Source: Poa pratensis
Lineage: Eukaryota; Streptophyta; Magnoliopsida; Poales; Poaceae
Assembly (NCBI GenBank): GCA_947311845.1
Contig: CAMZMU010000071.1
Location: forward strand, 19,098,181 to 19,162,180
Direction: 5' to 3'
Length of the DNA stretch: 64,000 nucleotides
In this document: piece after piece, positions 56,035 to 64,000 of the stretch
How positions within the stretch are numbered: position 1 is the stretch's first letter
Layout: every line of letters starts with the position of its first letter
Program-made: the position numbers and the translations under genes
Notes under the pieces: generated by a model
Told to the model about the DNA's origin: nothing
Database searches by the model: none
What the model saw: only the letters and a program-made list of their open reading frames with translations

Positions 56035-58577
56035 AGCATCCCCAAGCTTAGTTCTACTTGTCCTCGAGTAGGTAAAACGATAAAAACAAAATAATTTCTG
56101 AGGTGACATGCTACAATCATAATCTTGATCAAATAATACTGTAAAGCACATGTTATGAATGAAGTGATCCAGGTCAATGGTCTATAGTTTGCTAGCAAGT
56201 AGATAATGAGCAAACAACTGAATCATATAAGCAAAAACTTTTCATGAATAGTACTTTCGAGACAAGCATCAAGGAGTTTTGCATAAGAGTTAACTCATAA
56301 AGCAATAGATTCTAAGCAAAAGATATTTAACCAACACAAAGGAAGATTTAACTTTCAGCAATTGCTTTCAACTTTCAACATATATATCTCATGGATATTG
56401 GTCAACACAAAGCATATAATAAGTGCAATATGAGCATATAAAAATTGTTGCACCAAAGTTGATACTAGTGTTTGTTTCTAAGATAGAAAGAAGTAGGTAA
56501 ACTGACTCAACATAAAAGTAAAAGAAAGGCCCTTCGCAGAGGGAAGCAGAGATTAAATCATATGCTAGAGCTTTTTAAGTTTTTGAAATCATATAGAGAG
56601 TAAAAATAAGTTTTGAGAGGTGTTTGTTAATTGTCAACGAATCAGAAAATGGAAAGTACAATATGACCCCTGCCAACCAGACTTTGAAGAGCGGCTCCCA
56701 TGAAGGACGTTATTTCTACCAGCGGCTCCCATGAAGCACGTTATTTCTACAGCAAGGCAGATCATCCCTCTTTCTCTTTTGTTTATACATGCAGATATTT
56801 CACTGTTTGTCATTGCTTGACTGATAAATCAGGGCAAAAATGTGAAGAGAATTAAACGGTTAAAGTTGTGATTAATTGGGACTGGGCACCCCATTTGCCA
56901 GCTCTTTTTGCAAAATTAATGGATAAGCGGATGTATATGCCGCTAGTCTGGTGGTAAAGTCTGTTTGATAGTTGACATAAAGACATCCACCCCGTCCTCA
57001 TGAGCTTGGTAAACATTGACAAAAAATAGGAGTAATAAAGTTTGAATAGTTTAAAGGTAGCACATGAAAAATTTATTTTGAATGGCAAGAAAATACCACA
57101 TATAGGTAGTTATGGTGGACACAGATGGCATGGATTTGGCTCAAGGTTTTGGATGCACGAGAAGCATTCCCTCTCAGTACAGAGTTTAGACTAGCAAGGT
57201 TATTTGAAGCAAACACAGTATATCAACCGACACAGCAAGGCTTATATGAAAACATATTGCAAGCATTATAAGACTCTACACTGTCTTCCTTGTTAACCAA
57301 ACCCTTTTACTAGAAAATATCTAGACCTTAGAGATACCAAACATGCAAACCAAATTTCAACGAGCTTAACGGTAGTTCTTCATTAATAGGTTTTAACTAC
57401 ATGATACAAAAGCTTAATCATGAACTACTTGATAACTCAAAACAATTGACAAGTATCAAATTATCCAATACAGTGATCTACAAGAATATGTAAGCTTTTT
57501 CCATTATACCGTCTACCACATGCAACATTTTCTGTTCCAACCAAACACCAATCAATTTATTTCAACATAAACTCTTCAAACAATTATAAGTGAAGCAAGA
57601 GAGTACTTTCTTTAAAAGAACTAACAGCTCTGAATAAGAGATGCATGAAAAACAGGTGCTAAAAGCATAGCAATAGCTAGACAAGAATACTAAACAAGTA
57701 TAAGTGAAGAATAGGAGTATTCATGTGAAAAAGCGGAGCGTGTCTCTCTCCCAATCAAGAATGCTGGGGTCCAATCAAATTGACCATACGAAAAATAAAA
57801 TACTGAAAATAAAAGCACACAGACGCTCCAAGTAAAGCACATATGATGTGAAAGAATTAAATATAGTTTCACTAGAGATGACCTGATAAGTTGCTGATGA
57901 AGAAGGGGATGCCTTGGGCATCCCCAAGCTTAAGCTCTTCACTCTTCTTGATCACATTATATCATCCTTCTCTCTTGACTCTTGAAAACTTCCGCCACAC
58001 CAAACTCAAAGTAATTCTCATTAGAGGGTTAGTGCACAATCAAAAATTCACATGTTCTATAAGGACACAACATGACCGTTACTTTTAACATTAGCTACTG
58101 CCACTGATGTTATGTGAAGCTCTTCACCCTAAAAAAGAATTCCACTCAACACTAGTAAAAGAGAGAATGCGAAAAATAAAAGACAGAATCTGTCTAAACA
58201 GAACAGTCCGCAAAGACGAATTTTTTCGAGGCACTTACGTTGCTCAGATCGAAAAACTTTAAACTAACGAAAGATGCGTACATATCTGAGGATCACGCAC
58301 AAACAAATTTCAGATTTAAATATTTTTTCTGTGATTTTACAGAATTAAAACGGTGAACAGCAGAAATCTGTTCCTGCGTAGAAATCCAAATCTAGCATCA
58401 TCTTCCTATTAGAGGCAATACTTGGCACAACAATGCGATAAAATAAAGATACAAATGAATTGTTACAGAAGTAAACAACTCCTTGACTCAAAAAAGAAAA
58501 ATTGCAGAAAAAATAATGGGTTGTCTCCCATAAACGCTTTTCTTTAGCGCCTTTCAGCTAGGCGCAGAAAGTAAGAA
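56035..58577. other. Non-coding interior of the outer element
   Basis: AT-rich, without coding frames. It contains a 31-bp direct repeat (AGCGGCTCCCATGAAG at 56690 and 56721) and an internal copy of the polypurine-tract motif (CATCCCCAAGCTTAAG near 57,920). Confidence 0.7.
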
Positions 58578-59299
58578 TCAAGTGTTTCCAAGTGATGAAG
58601 CATCAACATCATCAAAAACTTCCTCAAAAACACATCTTGTAACAATAGGCATTTTTGGTTCAGGTAATTCTGGGGAAGCAAATTTAAATAATTCATTATG
58701 TGATTCACCCTCAATTTTATCAGTTTTAAGCATATTAGGGGGTTTTGGTTGAGGCACTTTTCGAGCATACATGAATTTTTGCTCTTTCCCCACAAAAGCT
58801 TTCTGCTTTTTAAACTTGATAGAGGAGAAGGCTGAATTTAGAGTATCCTCTAATTCACCTATCCTGAAGTTTTGATTATCATGGCCAGTGCTAGCTTCTA
58901 AAATAGCAATTCCTTTATTAAGATCTCCAAGTGATTCATTAACTTTGCTAGAACTACCAAGCAAATACGGCAAGTTTTTCTCCATGGAATCCAATTTTTT
59001 TATAACATCTTCCAAAGTAGTCTCAATTTTAAAATCATTAATAAGTGGTGTTCCTACCAAGCTTTCAATTATATTGCGTGCTTCCAAAGCAGGAGTCCCA
59101 GGAAGTTGCCTCCTGTCAGAGTATCTAGAACATACCGATACCAACTAGTGAAACCAACATAAAAATTTCTAAGAAGGATCATGGTAGAATATTTTTTAGC
59201 ACATCTACGGTGAGCATCACAGATCCTATACCAAGCATCTTTTAAACTTTCTCCACCTCGTTGCTTAAAGGACCGAACTTCAATTTCAGGGGTACTCAT
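58578..59299 (-). pseudogene. Gag-like gene of the outer element, frameshifted
   Basis: The N-terminal frame 59069-59299 (EIEVRSFKQRGGESLKDAWY, RICDAHRRCAKK, LRNFYVGFTSWYRY) is gag-like. It continues in the next frame at 58578-59144 (ALEARNIIESLVGTPLINDF, LEDVIKKLDSMEKNLPYLLG) after an apparent one-base loss near 59,100. The C-terminal part has two SH-poor, Pro/Lys-rich stretches ending in EEVFDDVDASSLGNT. No zinc knuckle was seen. Confidence 0.72.
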
Positions 59300-59512
59300 T
59301 TCAGCAAAATTAAAACAAAACAGAAAGATAACAACTTGAAAATAAAAGGAACTAATTTTTGTGTGGAAAATAAACTAAGCAAGACAATAACAAAGTAAAG
59401 AGATTGAAAGCGTGAAACTCCCTTGCAGAAATCCTCTTGCTTCCCAATATGGCGTCAGAAAATATGGCGTGTGGAAGGAAGGCAAGGAGATTGCTGAACC
59501 GAAGTGCTTCTG

Positions 59513-59531
59513 CTCCCCGGCAACGGCGCCA
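59513..59531 (-). promoter_or_regulatory. Primer-binding site of the outer element
   Basis: TGGCGCCGTTGCCGGGGAG on the minus strand, 11 bases inside the right LTR. This is the common plant Gypsy site, complementary to a tRNA-Asp type 3' end as I recall it. Confidence 0.8.
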
Positions 59532-59542
59532 GAAAATATGCT

Positions 59543-61120
59543 TGATTATGTGGATCACACGTTCGCTGGGAGACCCCAAGAGGAAGGTATGATGCAGTGT
59601 AGCAGCAGTTTTCCCTCAGTATGAAACCAAGGTTTAATCGAACCAGTAGGAGCAAGAAATCACTTCGGAAGGTTGTTAGTGGCGCGCTGACGTGGAATCT
59701 GCACACAACACAATCAAACTAATTTACCCCAACGAAACAGTGAGGTTGTCAATCTCACCGGCTTGGTGAAAACAAAGGATTAAACGTATGGTGTGGAAAA
59801 TAGTAGTAAATTGCAGAGAATGAAAAGGAACAGTGTTTGCAGTTGGTTGTATTATCAGTGTAAAAGAATGGACCGGGGTCCACAGTTCACTAGTGGTGTC
59901 TCTCCATAACAGATAACTAACATGCTGGGTGAACAAATTACAGCTGGACAATTGACAAAATATTGAGCGCATAACAATGCATATATATGACATGATGATT
60001 ACTATGATATTCATGTGGGCATTACGACAAAATACATAGACCGTTATCCAACAGCGTTTATGACTAATAATCCACCGCCAGGTTGTCATACCGAGTTCCC
60101 CGTTGGTATTAAGTTGCAAGCAACGGATAATTGCATTAAGTAATGTGCATAAAGTAAACAATGCATTAGACCTAACGGCGTAACCTTAAGCTAAGCATCG
60201 GTTATTTTATCCCTAGTGGCAACAGCACATCCACAATCTTAGAAGTTATTGTCACTCTCAGATTACCGGAGGCATGAACCCACTATCTAGCATAAATACT
60301 CACTCTTGGAGTTACAAGCATCTACTTGGCCAAAGCATCTACTAGTAACGGAAAGCATGCAAGATCATAAATAACATATAAGATAGATTGATAATCAACT
60401 TGACATAGTATTCAATATTCATCGAATCCCAGCAAACACAACATGTAGCATTACAATAAGATGATCTTGATCATGATAGGCAGCTCACAAGATCTAAACA
60501 TGATAGCATAAAGTGGAGAGACAACCATCTAGCTACTGCCATGGACCCGTAGTTCAAGGATGAACTACTCACGCATCACTCCGGAGGCAGGCATGGTGAT
60601 GTAGAGCCCTCCGGTGATGATTCCCCTCTCCGGCAGGGTGCCGGGAAGAGCTTCTGAACCCTCCCGAGCTAGGGTTGACGGCGGCGGCGTCTCTGGAACT
60701 TTTCGTGGATAATGGCTCGGGTATTTTGGGTTTTCGCGTCGGGAGGAATAAATAGGCGAAAGGGCGGCGGCTGCGGATCCACGAGGGCCCCACACACCCC
60801 ACGGCGCGGCCGGGGGGGCCCGCGCGGCCCCATGGTGTGGGCGCCACGTGGCTCCCCTCCGTGTCTCCTCTGGACTCCGTCTACGTGTTGGAAAAATAGG
60901 AGGTTCTGTCCAAGTTTCATCCAATTCCGAGAATATTTCCAGACTAGCTTTTCTGGAATACAAAAACAGCAGAAAACAGGAACTGGCACTGTGGCATCTT
61001 GTTAATAGGTTAGTCCCAGAAAATGCATAAAAATGCTATGAAGTGTATATAAAACATGTAACAATTGGTATAATATCAACATGGAACATCAGAAATTATA
61101 GATACGTTTGAGACGTATCA
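59543..61120 (-). repeat. Right LTR of the outer element (1,578 bp)
   Basis: TGATTATGTGGATCACACG to GAGACGTATCA, uninterrupted. A short extra stretch (about 59,994-60,027) is absent from the left LTR. Confidence 0.9.
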
Positions 61121-61250
61121 CCGGACAACCCGGCCGTTTCGGCTGCGTTTGGGGGGGACGGTTGGGTGCTGGTTTTCAGCCCAAAACCTATCCGGGTTGT
61201 CCGCCCGGACGTATGGGAGAGTTTGCACACCATGGTTGGAGATGCTCTAA

Positions 61251-62385
61251 ATCCGGTGATTTTACTGCCTATGCCAAAACTACGTGAGTTCAACGAGTAT
61301 TCCTGGTTCAGAACCATGTAGAGGGTATTGATCCTCGGCCATGCAGATGGCGAGTACTGGCGGTCATTGGTCGTGGCACGGCGGTGGTCTCGGCGGCCGC
61401 CGGCACTAGATCTCAAGGAATTCTCCCAAAACCCTTCCGGCACACACCAGAGATTCAGGCCGGTCTGCGTGTTGGTGGCTGGAACGTGAGAGTGGGAGGA
61501 ATCCTAAGTGAGCCATGCCGGCTTCGACGACGACACCGCCGCCTTTGGGTGATGTGTTCCCTTTTTGGAGGCATTGTCCTCGTTCTCTTCACACCCTCCT
61601 CCCCATTCATCTCCCGGGTTAAAACCTTAACTTCGTTGGGGCAGCAGCGGTGCTTTTAGCGTCGTCCTCTACTGGAAGGCGCCATCTTGGGAACAATGGG
61701 GTTGTGGATGTCGTTTGTGAATTGGCTGGTGGACTGCGGCAGCGATGTGGCCCATGTTTTGATCTTGATCTCAACAGTGTTGGCAGCATTGAACATTTCG
61801 ATGCTCTTCGTCCGGCCTTGGCACCCCTGCAGTCTGGCGGTTTGAGTACCACGAGACTGGGTTGGAAGAGAATTGTTCCCCTCCACGGCTGTAGTTGTGT
61901 GGCGCGATGCTTGAAGGAGCTGCTGATGCGCTCTTGGCACCGCCCCATGATTATCATGGCGTCTTCTCGAACCTCTGCATCTTCTTCATCAACGACCAAG
62001 TCTGCGGCTTCATCTCTTTGTGGGTGGTTTCATGGATGGAAGCAAGGTTTCTCAAGGCAAGCTCGGTGTTGCTAGAGTTTGGGCTATGTCTCTAGTCCTA
62101 ATTGGCAGCTTGACTCCTGGTATGTTCTCTGCTCAAGGTGAGCGTCTCCAATGTTGGTGGTACGACGACCTCTGAGCCAGGGCGAGGGGTCCGTCTTGGT
62201 CATGGAAGAGAACGGCAAGGTGATGGCTGGCCTCTCCTGGTGCAGATGGTATTGTTCCTCATCGCTCACTGCGCTCCTACATAAAGATCTCTCGTCGTTG
62301 CTCCCTGGCGCTCTGTTCACGTTAGAGTGCATAATGGACTCCGGCTGGTCTTTTCATGGTTTCTTTCTTCTGTTTGTTCTTTTCT
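61251..62385. other. Moderately GC-rich DNA, no gene recognised
   Basis: Open stretches on the plus strand (for example 61,384-61,659 and 61,650-62,075) are Arg/Ser/Gly-rich and lack domains or splice support. The segment ends at the A-tail of a minus-strand LINE. It could be an old LINE or gene-derived 3' region. Confidence 0.4.
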
Positions 62386-64000
62386 TTTTTGATAAATGGA
62401 ATTTTATTACTTAAAAAGTTTTAAGCATTGCACCCGGCCTCTGCATAGCTAGGATGCACACAGCCTCCACAAGTCCACAAGTCTCAACAGCAAAAGTAAA
62501 AAGGCGAATTACATATCATAATGAGAAATTGTAGAAACGCCTAAGGTGATGGAGGGCAGATCCTCTAATTATGTTGTCATCCATGTTGGAGAAAAATCCC
62601 TCGGCGTATCCTCCAATCGCGCATACACCTCCATGAACAGGTCGCGGTGCTCCACACGCTGTAGAGGTGACCATCAACGGATCGTAGGTGTGCATCGGTA
62701 GATGACCTACATAAGAGATGATTTTTTATCATTAAAAACTTTGTCATTTCAACATAGTCATCGCGACCATATAATGGCAATCGCTCCCACCCTATTATCA
62801 ACTGGTACATCAGGTTGGATTAACGCTTTGTACATAAAATCCACTGAGAATTTACCATTCTCCTTGAGATTCCATCGATATATATCAGGTCTCTGCGTCA
62901 GTTAACCGAAGCTAGACGCTGTATCAAAGTATTCCATGAAGCTTGTCTAGGACCAAATAGACTTATTCTGAATGACACATTTGGTGGGTATGTTTCCATC
63001 ACCTTAGCGAACGTATCGCTTTTGTGACGCACAATGTTGTACAAGGCCGGAAATTGTTCTCGGAGTGTGGTATTACCCAGCCATTTTATCCTCACAGAAC
63101 CTGATTTTAGATCCATCCTTGATAGAGAAAGATCCATATGGGAAGAAGATTTCTTCATGGCCATAAGGCCAGCCCAGAAGTGGGAGTCACCCAGTTTCCA
63201 GTAAACCTGGGACAACGCCTGTGAGCCCACATATTTTCTTCCGAGGAGGGTTTGCCAAACCCCTTCTTCGGTCAGAAGCTTGAAAATCCACTTGCCAAGG
63301 AGGGCCCTATTCTTGACCTCTAGGTCATGAATACCGAGTCCTCCTTGATCCTTGGGTCAGCAAACCACACTCTACTTAGCCAAACGGTACTTTCTCTTCT
63401 CACTATCCCCTTGCCAAAAGAATCTTGATCGGAAATAATCCAGTCGTTTCAAGACTCCTTTTGGAAGTTGGAAGAATGATATCATATACAGTACCATATT
63501 ACTGAGTACTAAATTAATGAGTACCAATCTGCACCTAAGGATAGTAATTTGCCCTTCCAACTGTTTAGTCTAGCTGAAGTCGCTCCTCCACCAATTTCCA
63601 TTCAGCATTTGTAAGTCTTCGATAATGGATCGGAATACCCAAATACCTGATAGGAAACTGACCCTGTCCGCAGCGAAAATATCAGCATACAGGAAGACAT
63701 CATCTTGAGCCTCGCCAAAACAAAACAACTCGCTCTTATGGAAGTTAATCTCGAGACCAGACAAAAGCTCGAACGCTGACAGAATTAACTTCAGGTTCTT
63801 GGTTTTTTCGATGTAATGTTCCATAAACAGAATTGTATCATCAGCGTATTGAAGAATGGACAAACCTCCATCAAACAGACGAGGAATCACACCTTCAATT
63901 TAGCCATCAGACTTTGCATGTTCAATCATCACGGCGAGAATTCAACGACTATATTAAATAGCATTGGCAATAATGGATTACCTTGTCTAAGCCCCTTTTT
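62386..64000 (-). mobile_element. LINE (L1-type), 3' part, running off the window
   Basis: On the minus strand the 3' end reads GCAGAGGCCGGGTGCAATG then AATAAAATTCCATTTATC and an A-rich tail at 62,385, which I recognise as a common Triticeae LINE terminus. Reverse transcriptase remnants lie upstream. Confidence 0.75.
62898..64000 (-). pseudogene. LINE reverse transcriptase ORF2, C-terminal half, degenerate
   Basis: The RT segment includes KRGLRQGNPLLPMLFNIV at the window edge and DGGLSILQYADDTILFMEHY at about 63,830-63,880 (YADD is the catalytic motif). SGLEINFHKSELFCFGEAQD and LPKGVLKRLDYFRSRFFWQG follow. The zinc-binding RT-associated region (SHFWAGLMAMKKSS, GSVRIKWLGNTTLREQFPAL) covers 62898-63230. 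Stops and frameshifts at about 63,900, 63,570 and 63,360 break the gene. Confidence 0.82.

Larger units (their letters stand above)
46906..61120 (-). mobile_element. Outer Athila-like Ty3/Gypsy element, non-autonomous (gag only)
   Basis: TG...CA LTRs with the target duplication CCGGA at 46901-46905 and 61121-61125. The primer-binding site next to the right LTR sets the minus orientation. Excluding the nested element it is about 6.6 kb. Only a gag-like gene is recognisable (58,578-59,299); no protease, RT, RNase H or integrase was found. It is therefore a non-autonomous derivative, perhaps related to Sabrina-type elements (family not verified). Confidence 0.87.
45638..61247. mobile_element. 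PIF/Harbinger-like element, about 1.4 kb before it was split by retrotransposons
   Basis: Left end GAACATCTCCAACCGGAC (45638) and right end, reversed, GAGCATCTCCAACCATGG (61247). The flanking triplets are TTA (45635-45637) and TAA (61248-61250), which differ by one base. With the nested Gypsy element removed, the parts 45638-46905 and 61126-61247 join through the CCGGA target site to give about 1,390 bp. No Harbinger transposase is present; the interior carries a coiled-coil/membrane ORF. Confidence 0.65.

Noticed and set aside
59513..59531. A tRNA gene fragment
   Set aside because: The match is only the primer-binding site complementary to a tRNA 3' end; no cloverleaf surrounds it.
61384..62075. 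Two adjoining plus-strand frames of 91 and 141 codons
   Set aside because: No domain, splice or start context; the composition suggests an old repeat rather than a gene.

Overview
The window looks like intergenic DNA from a large grass genome, probably Triticeae (wheat, barley, rye or a wild relative). This rests on CACTA transposons with CACTAGTAGAAA-type ends, Stowaway MITEs with CTCCCTCCGT ends, Harbinger-type elements ending in GAGCATCTCC, deeply nested Gypsy retrotransposons, a grass-like plastid ndhB fragment and a two-exon plant defensin pair. The species call is inference. Most of the 64 kb is transposable element. The best candidates for working genes are a 240-residue exonuclease-like gene carried inside a CACTA element (5,305-6,027, minus) and a defensin gene (38,019-38,411, plus). 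A diverged sister defensin lies at 8,729-9,093.

Layout. 1-3,330: low-information DNA with a Stowaway-like MITE split by a plastid ndhB fragment, then a 617-bp Harbinger-like element. 3,339-6,560: CACTA element 1 with tandem satellites and the captured exonuclease gene. 6,564-10,552: ordinary DNA with defensin copy 1. 10,553-37,521: a Tat-lineage Ty3/Gypsy retrotransposon on the minus strand, present twice. The first, partial copy ends at a run of 13 Ns (22,793-22,805). The second is complete, 14.6 kb, and flanked by the target duplication GTTGG. Both copies have the same host flank on the left, so the stretch 10,439-22,792 is most likely the same locus assembled twice. 37,522-38,802: defensin copy 2. 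38,805-44,070: a 5'-truncated LINE split by CACTA element 2 (39,049-43,407), which carries an internally deleted transposase. 44,177-44,304: a near-perfect palindromic MITE. 45,638-61,247: a three-level nest. A roughly 1.4-kb Harbinger-like element with a coiled-coil/membrane ORF was hit by an Athila-like Gypsy element (46,906-61,120), and a second Athila-like element (48,178-55,753) inserted into the left LTR of the first. 62,386-64,000: the 3' part of a minus-strand LINE that runs off the window.

How the parts relate. The Tat element encodes gag, protease, reverse transcriptase, two RNase H domains (the first without its catalytic residues, the second with them) and integrase on the minus strand. 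On the opposite strand, between integrase and the LTR, lies a separate gene with a TATA-like box, a 5' noncoding exon and about five coding exons with GT-AG introns. It starts with a gypsy-type putative transposase (PF04195-like) region, followed by Gln-rich, coiled-coil and acidic regions. Introns can survive in a retrotransposon only if they are antisense to the genomic RNA, which fits. The two Athila-like elements carry only gag, or gag plus protease, and would depend on partners. The Tat element landed about 420 bp upstream of the TATA box of defensin copy 2.
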